A stretch of DNA of 64,000 nucleotides from Jiangella mangrovi (GCF_014204975.1 NZ_JACHMM010000001.1:3782001-3846000); one strand, 5' to 3'; numbered from the stretch's first letter, positions 47,967 through 56,804 are shown. The notes: generated by a model not told the origin, from the letters alone. Program-made: numbers and translations.

Positions 47967-47983
47967 TCACCCGCACGGGGTGA
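47967..47983. promoter_or_regulatory. TCACCC-N5-GGGTGA palindrome (site d)
   Basis: Perfect copy with spacer GCACG, 60 nt upstream of the small protein gene on the reverse strand and ~110 bp from the LAL regulator start on the forward strand, so it could serve both. Confidence 0.75.
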
Positions 47984-48032
47984 AGGGCGCGCACGTGCGT
48001 TTTCGGGGCCTTGGTTTCGCCCTGTGGGTGGT

Positions 48033-48046
48033 ATGTCATGTGACAT
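48033..48046. promoter_or_regulatory. ATGTCA-TG-TGACAT palindrome upstream of the LAL regulator
   Basis: A perfect 14-bp palindrome lies about 50 bp before the proposed start. Its first nine bases (ATGTCATGT) occur inverted in the AT-rich region before the hydrolase at 12280 (12221-12229). It may be an operator of a second regulator. Confidence 0.4.
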
Positions 48047-48094
48047 GAGGTGGTGGGCTCGGATGGGGCTCCCGATCCTCGTTTCGCCGCTAGT

Positions 48095-50773
48095 GTGATC
48101 AACGTGGCCGTCACCACCGCCCACGCGGGGCGTGCGAGGGTGCTGGAACAGAAGCTGCGAGTACCTCGCATGCCGGCCAGCGTGGTACCGCGCACCCGGC
48201 TGCTCCGCGACCTCGAGGCCGCGGAGGCCGAGGGACGCGCGCTCACACTCGTCTCGGCTCCGGCCGGGGCGGGGAAGACCATGCTGCTGGCGCAGTGGTG
48301 GCGGCGGCTCCGGCCGGCCGGCATCCCGGCGGCCTGGCTCGCGCTCGACGACCACGACGACGACCCCTTCGTGCTCTGGTCCGGGCTGCTGCGGGCGTGC
48401 GGCCGGGCCGTGCGCGGCATCGACCCGGCGGCCGAGGTGCGGCTGGCCGCGCTGACCCCGCCGGCCGACGCGGGCAACCGGGGGTTCCTGACGGCGTTCG
48501 CCGAGGCCGTCGACGCGCTGGACGGGCCGTTGTGGGTGCTGCTCGACGACGTGCACGTCATCACCTCGCCGCGGGGCGTGGCCTGCCTGGCCGGGCTGAT
48601 CCGGTACCGGCCCGCCGGGCTGCGGATCATGCTGGGCAGCCGGTTCGACCCGCCGCTGCCGGTGGCCCGCATGGTGCTCGACGACCAGGCGACCGAGGTG
48701 CGGGCCTCCGACCTCGCGTTCGACCGCGCCGAGGCCGACCAGCTGCTGCGAAGACGGCAGATCCGGCTCGACGAACCCGACCTGTCGTTGCTGCTCGAAC
48801 GGACCGAGGGGTGGGCGGCCGGGCTGTGCATGGCGGCGCTGTCGCTGTCGTCGCAGGTGGACCGGTCCAAGTACATCGCCGGGTTCGCCGGCGACGAGCG
48901 GCCGGTCGCCGACTACCTCGTCGCCGAGGTGCTGGACACGCTGTCCGAGGACACCGTCGAGCTGCTGCTGGCGACCGCCGTGGCCGAGACGCTGACGTCG
49001 GACCTGGCCAGCCGGCTCGCGGGCCGGGCCGACGCGGGAGCGGTGCTGGCCCGGCTGGCCCGCGACAACGCGCTGGTCTCGCGCGTCGGCCGGGCCCCCA
49101 CGTCGTACCGCGTGCACGGCCTGCTGCGTAGCTTCCTGCTCGCCGAGGCGACCCGCCGCGACGTCGAGGGACAGCGCCGCGCCCACGTCGAGGCGTCACG
49201 CTGGTTCGCCGATCACGGCATGCCCGGTCCCGCTCTGGACCACGCCGCCGACGGCGGCGACTGGCAGCGCACCGCCGAGCTGATCGACCGGTACGGCCTG
49301 CGGCTGCTGCTGTCCGGCGACGCGGGACGGCTGACGTCGACGGTGCGGCGGCTGCCCGACGAGCTGGTGACGGACCCGGTGACGGCGCTGGTCGCGGCGC
49401 TGGCGGCGTTGCACGACGGGGCGCTGGCCAGTGCTCGGCGGCACATCGACCTCGTCGGGCGCGACCCGGCGGGGCACGTGTCGGCGCGGCTGCGGCTGCT
49501 GCACACGACGGCGCTCATGTGCGAGGCGCGACTGCGCGGCGACCGCGGGCCGGGGCTGCTGCACCTCATCGAGCTGAGCGACGAGCCGGTGCCGGGCGAG
49601 CCGGACCTGCTGCTGCTCGCGGCGGTCAACCGGGGAATCCTCCGGATCTGGTTCCGCGACTACGAGGCGGCCGACGAGGACCTGCGCGACGCGCTGCGGA
49701 TGGCCAGGCGCGACGGCCGCGACGCCCTCGCGCTCGAGTGCCTGTCGTACCTCGCGGTCATCGGTGCGGCGAGAGGCGACGCCGACACCGTCGTGCGCCG
49801 GACCGGGGAGGCGATCGAGTTCGCCGCCCGCCGCGGCTGGTCGGCCACGGGCCGGATGCCGCCGGTGTACCTGCTGGCGGCCGGCGCGGCGTTCCAGCGG
49901 CTCGACCATGCCGAGGCGGCGCGGTACCTGTCGCTCCTCGGGTCGATCGACGCCGACCTCGAACCCGAGGTGGAGCTGTCCACCCGCCTCATGCGGGCCT
50001 GCCTGTCGGCGGCCGACACCCCGAACCGGCACGAGGCCGCGCGGGTGCTGCGGCGGGCCTGGCCGTACGACGACACCGCCCTGCTCCCCGTCAGCGTCAG
50101 CTTCTTCTGCCTGGCCGAACTGCAGCTGGCGCTCGCGGCCGGTGACCGGCCGGCGGCGACGGAGGTCCTCGGCCGGGCGGAGCGGCTGCTGGGGGAGTCC
50201 GGCGACGTGCTGGTGCTGCGGGCGGTGGTGCACGCGCACGACGGGCGGAAGGCGGCGGCGCGGGCGGCACTGCAGCCGGTGCTCGGGGGGACGCTGGCCT
50301 GTCACCTGGTGAACCTCGAGATCACCGCCTGGCTGCTGTCGGCGCACTTCGCGGCCGAGCTGGATGAGCCGGCCCGCGCCCACGACGCGCTGCTGCACGC
50401 GCTCGAGCTCGCGGCGCCGCGGCAGCTGTACCGCGAGTTCGTGGCGGCGTCCGGGCGGGTCCGGTCGCTGCTGATCCACGGCAAGGGCCGGTTCGGCGCC
50501 TACGACGAGTTCGTCCGGGCGCTGGTCACGGCCATGGGAGGGGAGGAGACCGGAGCGGAGCGAACCGCGACGGTGTCGGGTGAGGCGCTCACGGCGCGAG
50601 AGCTCGAGCTGCTGCGCGACCTGCCGTCGCTGCTGTCGCTCGAGGAGATCGCCGACGCCCACGTGCTGAGCGTCAACACCGTCAAGACACACCTGAAGGC
50701 GATCTACCGCAAGTTCGAGGTCGGCAGCCGGCGGCAGGCGGTCGACCGGGCCCGCGAGCTGGGCCTGCTGTAA
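48095..50773 (+). CDS. LAL/MalT-type LuxR-family regulator
   Basis: The 892-residue protein has an N-terminal P-loop ATPase (VSAPAGAGKTMLL Walker A near residue 57; WVLLDDVHVI Walker B), a long helical tetratricopeptide-like centre and a C-terminal LuxR helix-turn-helix (LTARELELLRDLPSLLSLEE, then VNTVKTHLKAIYRKFEV). This is the MalT/LAL architecture, which activates transcription upon inducer and ATP binding. The start is uncertain: GTG 48095, GTG 48104 (seven bases after a TAGTGT -10, hence leaderless) or GTG 48050. Its place amid five of the eight shared palindromes makes it the main candidate regulator. Confidence 0.88.
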   Translation: MINVAVTTAHAGRARVLEQKLRVPRMPASVVPRTRLLRDLEAAEAEGRALTLVSAPAGAGKTMLLAQWWRRLRPAGIPAAWLALDDHDDDPFVLWSGLLRACGRAVRGIDPAAEVRLAALTPPADAGNRGFLTAFAEAVDALDGPLWVLLDDVHVITSPRGVACLAGLIRYRPAGLRIMLGSRFDPPLPVARMVLDDQATEVRASDLAFDRAEADQLLRRRQIRLDEPDLSLLLERTEGWAAGLCMAALSLSSQVDRSKYIAGFAGDERPVADYLVAEVLDTLSEDTVELLLATAVAETLTSDLASRLAGRADAGAVLARLARDNALVSRVGRAPTSYRVHGLLRSFLLAEATRRDVEGQRRAHVEASRWFADHGMPGPALDHAADGGDWQRTAELIDRYGLRLLLSGDAGRLTSTVRRLPDELVTDPVTALVAALAALHDGALASARRHIDLVGRDPAGHVSARLRLLHTTALMCEARLRGDRGPGLLHLIELSDEPVPGEPDLLLLAAVNRGILRIWFRDYEAADEDLRDALRMARRDGRDALALECLSYLAVIGAARGDADTVVRRTGEAIEFAARRGWSATGRMPPVYLLAAGAAFQRLDHAEAARYLSLLGSIDADLEPEVELSTRLMRACLSAADTPNRHEAARVLRRAWPYDDTALLPVSVSFFCLAELQLALAAGDRPAATEVLGRAERLLGESGDVLVLRAVVHAHDGRKAAARAALQPVLGGTLACHLVNLEITAWLLSAHFAAELDEPARAHDALLHALELAAPRQLYREFVAASGRVRSLLIHGKGRFGAYDEFVRALVTAMGGEETGAERTATVSGEALTARELELLRDLPSLLSLEEIADAHVLSVNTVKTHLKAIYRKFEVGSRRQAVDRARELGLL

Positions 50774-50802
50774 CCGGTGCCGCGCTAGCTGGTGTCGTTG
50801 CC

Positions 50803-50819
50803 TCACCCCCGGCGGGTGA
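50803..50819. promoter_or_regulatory. TCACCC-N5-GGGTGA palindrome (site e)
   Basis: Perfect copy with spacer CCGGC, 85 nt upstream of the second DUF6325-like gene and 30 bp after the LAL gene stop. The outer bases extend it to CCTCACCC/GGGTGAGG. Confidence 0.75.
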
Positions 50820-50904
50820 GGCGGGTGGGGTGGGGCCCGGGCACGCTGGTGCCCGAGCTCGGGAACGGGGGTGGGGTGTTGCCCGTGCTCGGACGGGGGC
50901 GGCG

Positions 50905-51333
50905 ATGAGATTCCGGCCTGTTGAAGTGCTGATCCTGACGTATCCCGGCGACCGCATCGACCCGCTGGCGGTCGAGGCGCTGCGGGGGGTGGTCGACATG
51001 GGGGACGTGACGCTGCTGGACATCGTCTTCGCCGCCCGCGAGGCCAACGGCGACCTCCGCGTCGTCGAGTTCGACGAGGGGGCCGACGAGTTCGGCTTCA
51101 CCGGGGTGGAGCTCGCCGAGGGCGACCTCGTCAACGACGAGGACATCGCCGTCGTCGCCGAGGCGCTGTCGCCCGGACACGCGGCGGTGCTGATCGCCTA
51201 CGAGAACACCTGGGTGCGGCGCGTGGCGGACGCCATCCGCGACGGCGGCGGCCAGGTCGCATTGCACGTTCTGATCCCCTCCGAGGCGGCCGACGACGCA
51301 CTGCGGGCCACCGACCAGGGGGAACGACCATGA
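50905..51333 (+). CDS. DUF6325-like stress protein (second copy)
   Basis: The 142-residue protein is a paralogue of the 46716 product: VEVLILTYPGDRIDPLAVEA, LLDIVFAAREANGD and LIAYENTWVRRVADAI align without gaps over most of the length. It starts the second set of duplicated stress genes, and its stop codon overlaps the next ATG as ATGA. Function unknown. Site e lies upstream. Confidence 0.8.
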   Translation: MRFRPVEVLILTYPGDRIDPLAVEALRGVVDMGDVTLLDIVFAAREANGDLRVVEFDEGADEFGFTGVELAEGDLVNDEDIAVVAEALSPGHAAVLIAYENTWVRRVADAIRDGGGQVALHVLIPSEAADDALRATDQGERP

Positions 51334-51578
51334 CGTGGAACGGTGATGAGGGGGAGATCATGACCGGACGATTCGACCGGCCCGGCTTGCTGGCGACAGT
51401 GACCGGGGCCGCGGTGCTCGACGGGACCGCACCGGTGATCAGGAACGCGGTGACCCACGCGACCGCGCGGCGCCGCATCGGGGTGGACGACGACAGGGGA
51501 CGACGGCGCCCGGCGGTGGCCGGTGCCGGCGCGGGAGACGGCCGCTGGTCGCTCGTCGCCAGGCAGCGGACGGACTGA
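51330..51578 (+). CDS. Small membrane-associated protein related to the SHOCT protein N-terminus
   Basis: The product is 82 residues from ATG 51330 (overlapping the upstream stop) or 72 from ATG 51360, which has GAGGGGGAG close by. The part RPGLLATVTGAAVLDGTAPV then TRNAVTHATARRR-like residues parallels the N-terminal half of the SHOCT protein at 46385, but the SHOCT motif itself is lost and replaced by an Arg/Gly tail. It is probably a diverged second copy. Confidence 0.6.
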   Translation: MTWNGDEGEIMTGRFDRPGLLATVTGAAVLDGTAPVIRNAVTHATARRRIGVDDDRGRRRPAVAGAGAGDGRWSLVARQRTD

Positions 51579-51584
51579 CGGCCG

Positions 51585-52979
51585 GTGGACGAGCCTCAGG
51601 TGCCCCGGACGCCTCGGTCGCCGGGGGAGTCTCGGGAGTCTCGGGACGAGGACGAGCGGGCCGAGCTGGAGCGGCTCCGGGCGGAGGTGACCCAGCTGCG
51701 CGCGGAGGTGGCGAGCGGCCCGGGGGGAGGACCGGCCGGCGGTTCGGCCGGCGGTTCGGCCGGGACCGTCGCGCCGCCGAGCGGCGGTCGCTGGCGCGCG
51801 GTGCTCGCGCCGATCCTCATCGCGCTCGGCTGCCTGCTCGCGATTCCGGCGACGGCGGCCGTCTGGCTGGACTCCGTCGTCACCGACACCGACCGGTACG
51901 TCGAGACCGTCGGCCCGCTGGCGCGCGACCCCGACATCGAGCGCGCCGTCACCAACCGCGTCACGACCCGGCTCATGCAGGAGATCGATGTGCCGGCCGT
52001 GGTGCAGGAGGCGTCGGACCTGCTCGCGTCACAGGGCGCACGGCCGCGGCTGACCACGACCCTCAGCGACCTGGCCGGGCCGATCAACGGCGCCGTCGAG
52101 GGCTGGGTGCACGACCAGGTCGGCACGGTCATCGCCAGCGACCGGTTCGCCGACCTCTGGACCCAGGCCAACCGCGCCGCCCACCAGGCCGTCGTGGCGG
52201 CGCTGACCGGGCAGAACGAGAACGGTGCCGTCCAGGTCGAGGGCAACACCGTCAGCCTGCAACTGGCGCCGATCGTCGAGGAGGCCAAGCAACGCCTCGT
52301 CGACGCCGGGTTCCAGCGCGCCGGGGCGATCCCGGACGTCGACATGACGCTGACGCTGTTCCAGTCCGACGACATCGAGAAGGCGCAGGCGGGCTTCCGG
52401 CTGATCGACCGCCTGGGTACCTGGCTGCCGGTCGTGGCGCTCGCGCTGATCGCGGCCGGCGTCCTGGTGGCGCGTGGCCGGCGGCGGGCGCTCATCGGCG
52501 CCGGCATCGGGTTGGCGGTGGCGATGCTCCTGCTGGGCGCCGCGCTGACGATCGCGCGTCCCCTCTACCTCGGGGCACTGCCCGCAGAGGTGAACGACGC
52601 GGCCGCGGGCGCCGTGTTCGACCAGGTCGTCTCGCTGTTGCGGACCACCCTGCGCACGGTGCTCGCCGCCGGTTTGGCGGTGGCGCTGGTCGCCTGGCTC
52701 TCCGGCCCGTCGACGCAGGCGGTCGGGGTGCGCCGCGGTGTCGCGCGGCTCGGCACGGTCGGCAGCGAGTGGGGCTGGCGCGACTCCGCCGCCATCGGCT
52801 GGCTGCGCGAGCACAAGCGCCCGGTCCAGGTCGCCGTCGCGATCGTCGCCGTGCTGGTGTTCACGTTCTGGAACTACCCGAACGCCGGCGTCGTCATCGG
52901 CATCCTGCTGGTCGCGGGGGCGCTGCTCGCGGCCATCGAACTGGCGACGGGTCCATCGGTGCCGCGGCCATCGAGTTGA
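51585..52979 (+). CDS. Membrane protein with N-terminal coiled coil and external domain
   Basis: The 464-residue protein has an N-terminal coiled coil (ERAELERLRAEVTQLRAEVA), a GGS linker, a transmembrane helix (~70-92), a large external domain (~95-270, VDSVVTDTDRYVETVGPLAR-like start) and three more helices (near 275-295, 300-325, 350-372) plus two at the end. Similar proteins are annotated only as hypothetical or integral membrane proteins. Start GTG 51585 has no good ribosome site. Its last bases hold the -35 of the next gene. Confidence 0.75.
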   Translation: MDEPQVPRTPRSPGESRESRDEDERAELERLRAEVTQLRAEVASGPGGGPAGGSAGGSAGTVAPPSGGRWRAVLAPILIALGCLLAIPATAAVWLDSVVTDTDRYVETVGPLARDPDIERAVTNRVTTRLMQEIDVPAVVQEASDLLASQGARPRLTTTLSDLAGPINGAVEGWVHDQVGTVIASDRFADLWTQANRAAHQAVVAALTGQNENGAVQVEGNTVSLQLAPIVEEAKQRLVDAGFQRAGAIPDVDMTLTLFQSDDIEKAQAGFRLIDRLGTWLPVVALALIAAGVLVARGRRRALIGAGIGLAVAMLLLGAALTIARPLYLGALPAEVNDAAAGAVFDQVVSLLRTTLRTVLAAGLAVALVAWLSGPSTQAVGVRRGVARLGTVGSEWGWRDSAAIGWLREHKRPVQVAVAIVAVLVFTFWNYPNAGVVIGILLVAGALLAAIELATGPSVPRPSS

Positions 52980-53004
52980 TCTTGTCGGTGGGTGCGGTTA
53001 AGAT
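52976..53004 (+). promoter_or_regulatory. Leaderless promoter of the DUF222-HNH gene
   Basis: TTGATC (52976-52981), a 17-bp spacer and TAAGAT (52999-53004) are followed by ATG at 53012, seven bases beyond the -10. The -35 overlaps the stop codon of the upstream gene. No Shine-Dalgarno is present, as expected for a leaderless message. Confidence 0.8.
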
Positions 53005-53011
53005 CATTTGC

Positions 53012-54622
53012 ATGTTCGAATTCGCTGCTCCGCCTGAGGCTCCGCCGGACTTCGGTCCGCCGGACGCTGAGGGTTGGGCGGAGCCGCGCGACGCCGAGAC
53101 GCGGGTCCTGTTGGACGAGCTGGCGGCGTCGTATGCGGAGGGTTCGTCGGCGGTGCTGGACATCGATGCGGCGTCGGTGGGTCCGGAGTTGGCGGCGTTG
53201 CTGGCCCGGCGCGATCCTGCTGCGGCGGGTGATGTGTTCGACGTGGTCGAACAGGTCGCCGGGTGGGTGCGGCAGGTCGCTCATGCCGAGGCCGGGCTGG
53301 CCCGGGCGTTGGCCGAGCTGGCCGCGCGGGCCGAGGTCCGACCGGCTTCGATGGGGACTGGGTATCGATCGGTGAACCCGGTGACGAACGCGGCGGTGGT
53401 GGTGGCCGGGCGGTGTCAGCTGACGGCCAAGCAGGCCGAGGGCCTGGTCGGACCCGCGGTCCAACTCCTGCGTGACTTCCCCGACACGTGGGCGGCGTGG
53501 TGGGCCGGGTTGATCGACTGGCGGCGAGTCCGGGCGATCCTGGACGAGCTGGGCGGGCAGGACCCCAGCGTGCGTTCCCGGGTGGAGGCGGTGGTGTTGC
53601 CGCGGGCGTCGCAGCTGGATTCGGTGGCGTTGCGGAAGCTGATCCGGCAGTTGCTGCACGAGCTCGCGCCGGTGTCGGCGGCGCAGCGGCACCAGGTCGC
53701 CCGCGACTCCCGCTATGTCGTGGTGACCCCGGCCAGTGATGGGATGGCGCAGCTGGAGGCCAGGTTGCCGGCCGAGGATGCCGCCGCCCTGAACACCGCG
53801 CTGAACGCCGCCGCCGCGGACTTGAAGCGTGCCGATGCTGCGGCGGGTGGGCCGGTCAGGTCGAAGGACCAGCGCCGCGCCGACGCGCTCGCCGAACTCG
53901 GGTGGGCCGCGCTGACGGCGTGTGCCGACGGCGCCACCGGCCACGCGATGTTCGGCCGTGCGGCTGACACGACCGCACCTGGCGACATCACCACCGGTCC
54001 TGCCGGCCTGGCCGGTCACGCCGCGTCTGCCGACTCCGCCACGGCCACGGCCACGGCCAGGGCAGCGACCAACGCGCCGAAACGGCGGGCGCGGCCGGTG
54101 AGCGTGCACGTCACCATCCCGTTCGGGTCGCTCGTCGGGCTGACCGACGAGCCGGGCGAGCTCGAGGGCTACGGGCCCATCACCGCCCAGGTCGCCCGCA
54201 CCCTGGCCGAAGAAGGCGTGTGGACGTGGTTGAAGACCGACCCCGGCACCGGGCACCTGCTCGACATGGGCCGCACGAGGTATCGGCCGTCCCAGGCGCT
54301 GGCCGACTTCATCACCGCCCGGGATCGGACCTGCCGGATGCCCGGCTGCCACCGCCCCGCCCGCGGCAGCGACATCGACCACATCAAGGAGTTCGCCAAG
54401 GGCGGGACCACCTGCGCGGCGAACTGCCACACCCTGTGCGAGACCCACCACCTGCTCAAGCACCGCGGCGGGTGGACCGTCACCCGAGGGCCTGACGGCA
54501 CCACCCGATGGCGAAGTCCCACCGGACACATCTTTCGAAGACCGCCGGAACGGATCGGGCCGGTCGGGGTGAGACCTCACGTGGCGGCGCCGTCCGGGCC
54601 GTCGGTCACCAGACCCTCGTAA
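53012..54622 (+). CDS. DUF222 / HNH endonuclease domain protein
   Basis: The 536-residue protein has an N-terminal DUF222 helical domain (VAGWVRQVAHAEAGLARALA, AGRCQLTAKQAEGLVGPAVQ) and a C-terminal HNH motif: CRMPGCHRPARGSDIDHIKE ... CHTLCETHHLLKH, with all expected Cys and His residues. Such genes occur in many near-identical copies in actinobacteria (13E12 family in mycobacteria) and behave like mobile or domesticated selfish elements. G+C at wobble positions is visibly lower in the first third than in neighbours. It has its own leaderless promoter. Confidence 0.92.
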   Translation: MFEFAAPPEAPPDFGPPDAEGWAEPRDAETRVLLDELAASYAEGSSAVLDIDAASVGPELAALLARRDPAAAGDVFDVVEQVAGWVRQVAHAEAGLARALAELAARAEVRPASMGTGYRSVNPVTNAAVVVAGRCQLTAKQAEGLVGPAVQLLRDFPDTWAAWWAGLIDWRRVRAILDELGGQDPSVRSRVEAVVLPRASQLDSVALRKLIRQLLHELAPVSAAQRHQVARDSRYVVVTPASDGMAQLEARLPAEDAAALNTALNAAAADLKRADAAAGGPVRSKDQRRADALAELGWAALTACADGATGHAMFGRAADTTAPGDITTGPAGLAGHAASADSATATATARAATNAPKRRARPVSVHVTIPFGSLVGLTDEPGELEGYGPITAQVARTLAEEGVWTWLKTDPGTGHLLDMGRTRYRPSQALADFITARDRTCRMPGCHRPARGSDIDHIKEFAKGGTTCAANCHTLCETHHLLKHRGGWTVTRGPDGTTRWRSPTGHIFRRPPERIGPVGVRPHVAAPSGPSVTRPS

Positions 54623-54626
54623 AGCC

Positions 54627-55298
54627 TCACGCCGACAGTCCGGCGACGGCGTCACCGATCAGCTTCGCGCCGATCACCAGCAGGACGACGGTGAGCACGG
54701 CCGCGTTGTGCCGGGCCAGCCAGCTCTTCAGCTGCGCGAGCAACCTGGCTGCTCGTGCGCCCATCACCAGGTCGATCACGACCGGCAGCCCCGGTCCCAG
54801 CCCGCCGATCACCACGAACACCGCCAACGCCACCGCCTGCGACCCCGCCGACGCGCCGGTCTGCGCGATCGCAGCCGCCGCCGCGATCGTCAGCATGAGG
54901 TTCTTCGGGTTCGCCGCCGACAATGCGGCGCCCAGACCAAACGCCTTTCCAGCGGTCCACGAGTCCAGCGCCGACATCCACCCCGGCAGCCCACCGTCGT
55001 CCGAAGGTCGCGTGCGCCACGTGCGGAGCGCCAGCAGCAGCACCAGCACACCGAGCGCCAGCTTCACCCACGACACCCAGTCCGCGGGCTCCCCGTCGTC
55101 GCCCGGCCCGAGCGCTCCCGCGACCAGCAGCACGACCGTCCCGACTACCGCGAGTCCCAGCAGCCAGCCGGCCAGGAAGGCCGGCCCGTTCGACCGGCCG
55201 CGCGTGCCGCCCAGCATCAGCACGACGGCGACGATCGGCAGCGGGCTCAACGCGACCCCGACGCCCAGCGGCAGCACCGCCCCGATCGCCTGGCCCAT
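54627..55298 (-). CDS. GAP-family membrane transporter (Sap/LysE-like)
   Basis: The 223-residue protein has six hydrophobic segments with the family features AVLPLGVGVALSPLPIVAVV, FLAGWLLGLAVVG, and AANPKNLMLTIAAAAAIAQT. GAP proteins include Sap2937 of Mycobacterium, linked to glycopeptidolipid and sulfolipid export. The substrate here is unknown. The upstream palindrome (site f) is only 36 nt from the start, and a GATACG hexamer ends five bases before ATG 55298, consistent with a leaderless message. It is convergent with the HNH gene. Confidence 0.85.
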   Translation of the reverse strand: MGQAIGAVLPLGVGVALSPLPIVAVVLMLGGTRGRSNGPAFLAGWLLGLAVVGTVVLLVAGALGPGDDGEPADWVSWVKLALGVLVLLLALRTWRTRPSDDGGLPGWMSALDSWTAGKAFGLGAALSAANPKNLMLTIAAAAAIAQTGASAGSQAVALAVFVVIGGLGPGLPVVIDLVMGARAARLLAQLKSWLARHNAAVLTVVLLVIGAKLIGDAVAGLSA

Positions 55299-55334
55299 GC
55301 GCCGTATCGTCGTGGCGGCCGCCCGGGCCCGTCG

Positions 55335-55351
55335 TCACCCGGGCGGGGTGA
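55335..55351. promoter_or_regulatory. TCACCC-N5-GGGTGA palindrome (site f)
   Basis: Perfect copy with spacer GGGCG, 36 nt upstream of the GAP-family gene on the reverse strand. Confidence 0.75.
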
Positions 55352-55434
55352 GCCCCGGCCCCGGCCCGGCGCCGACCACGGCCGCACACCGGCTCGGGAG
55401 TTCGGCGGTTCGCGGCACTGCGGTCGCGGCGACC

Positions 55435-55451
55435 TCACCCGGAGAAGGTGA
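55435..55451. promoter_or_regulatory. TCACCC-N5-AGGTGA palindrome (site g, one mismatch)
   Basis: TCACCC-GGAGA-AGGTGA lies 131 nt upstream of the second DUF1269-like gene. A GATGAG hexamer begins exactly 27 nt after it, as GATACG does after site f and CATGAG after site a. Confidence 0.6.
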
Positions 55452-55582
55452 GGCCCACGGCCACACGCCCGCCCGACGATGAGGCGGACGCGCGCCAGGC
55501 CCGCACAGAGGGAGCGACCAGACCGCGGCGGGCTCCCGTGGCGCGCCGAACACGAGCCACCCACCGGAGTGAGGAGACACTC

Positions 55583-56080
55583 ATGGCCACGTTCACCGTC
55601 TGGAAGTTCGAGGACCCGACCGGCGCCGACCGCGCGGAGCAGCTGCTCGAGAGCCTGCAGAAGCAGGAGCTCATCCAGGTGCACGACGCCGCCACCGTGT
55701 CGTGGCCGCCGGACAAGAAGAAGCCGAAGACCCGTCAGGCCAACAGCATGACGAAGGTCGGCGCGCTGGGCGGCGCCTTCTGGGGGCTGCTCTTCGGCCT
55801 GCTGTTCTTCATCCCGCTGCTCGGCGCCGCGGTCGGCGCGGCCGCCGGCGCGCTGGGCGGGTCGCTGAGCGACGTCGGCATCGACGACGGGCTCATCAAG
55901 CAGATCCGCGAGAAGGTCACGCCCGGGACGTCCGCGCTCTTCGCGCTCACCAGCGGCGCCGTGCAGGACAAGGTGCTGCAGGCGTTCGAGGAGTCGGGCC
56001 TGAAGCCGGAGCTCGTCCAGTCGAACCTCTCCGCCGAGCAGGAGCAGAAGCTGCGCGACGCGTTCGCCGAGGGCGAGTGA
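55583..56080 (+). CDS. DUF1269-like membrane-associated protein (second copy)
   Basis: The 165-residue protein shares with the 45277 product the opening TFTVWKFEDPTGADRAEQLL fold, the Gly-rich hydrophobic hairpin (GALGGAFWGLLFGLLFFIPL, then GAAVGAAAGALGGSL) and VTPGTSALFALTS near EPGTSAIIAVAED of the first copy. Its C-terminus is longer and helical (LSAEQEQKLRDAFAEG). GAGGAG precedes the ATG. It is single-gene and ends in a strong hairpin. Confidence 0.82.
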   Translation: MATFTVWKFEDPTGADRAEQLLESLQKQELIQVHDAATVSWPPDKKKPKTRQANSMTKVGALGGAFWGLLFGLLFFIPLLGAAVGAAAGALGGSLSDVGIDDGLIKQIREKVTPGTSALFALTSGAVQDKVLQAFEESGLKPELVQSNLSAEQEQKLRDAFAEGE

Positions 56081-56090
56081 CCTCACGAGC

Positions 56091-56136
56091 ACGGCGGGCC
56101 GGAACCGCATTCGGGGGAACGGTTCCGGCCCGCCGT
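56091..56136. terminator. 17-bp stem-loop terminator
   Basis: Arms 56091-56107 and 56120-56136 are perfectly complementary, with a 12-nt loop, 10 bp after the DUF1269-like stop codon. Confidence 0.8.
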
Positions 56137-56207
56137 CCTGCGCTGGGACGCCACGGCGCCGCCCGGACATCTCTCTACGACAATGTCCTCGCGGAGAGAG
56201 GGAGCCA

Positions 56208-56804
56208 GTGGCGAGCACGACGAGAGCGCCAGACCACACCGACCAGCACCTGACCTCGCGCCGGCAACGGTTCGAGGCCCTGTTCACCGCTCATTCGTCG
56301 ACGGTGCTCGCGTACGCGCTGCGGAGGGTCGACGTCGCCGCCGACGCGGCGGACATCGCCGCCGAGACGTTCGTCGTGGTCTGGCGCCGCATCGACGACG
56401 TCCCCGCGGCCGACGAGGCACGACTCTGGCTGTACGGGGTCGCCCGGCGTGTCCTCGCCAACCACAGCCGGAGCGACCGGCGCCGGCACCTCCTGGCCGG
56501 CCGGCTGCGCGACCACCTCGCCACCGAGGCCCGGGCGCAGCGTCCCGGCGACGACGAGCCCGAGGTCGAGATCGTCCGGGCCGCCCTCGCGCGCCTCCAC
56601 GCGGCCGATCGCGAGCTCATCGAGCTGACCAGCTGGGAGGGCCTGACGCCCACCGAGGCGGCCGCCGTCCTGATGGTGGCGCCGTCGTCCCTGCGCAGCC
56701 GACTCCACCGCGCCCGGCAACGCCTGCGCGTCGAGCTCGAAGCGCTCGGCTGGACCGCGCCTCGCACCCCCGATGACCAGCTCGACGACCAGGAGGAATC
56801 GTGA
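56208..56804 (+). CDS. ECF-type RNA polymerase sigma factor
   Basis: The 198-residue protein has region 2 (LFTAHSSTVLAYALRR ... AADIAAETFVVVWRRIDDVP) and region 4 (LTPTEAAAVLMVAPSSLRSR, then LHRARQRL). The GTG start has GAGAGAGGGA upstream. It overlaps the next gene, a membrane-anchored protein in the position of an anti-sigma factor, as GTGA. The signal and target promoters cannot be inferred. Confidence 0.9.
   Translation: MASTTRAPDHTDQHLTSRRQRFEALFTAHSSTVLAYALRRVDVAADAADIAAETFVVVWRRIDDVPAADEARLWLYGVARRVLANHSRSDRRRHLLAGRLRDHLATEARAQRPGDDEPEVEIVRAALARLHAADRELIELTSWEGLTPTEAAAVLMVAPSSLRSRLHRARQRLRVELEALGWTAPRTPDDQLDDQEES

Noticed and set aside
51720-51775. Short tandem repeat GGCGGTTCGGCC
   Set aside because: It encodes a GGSAGGSAG linker between coiled coil and membrane helix in the 51585 gene and is not a separate element.
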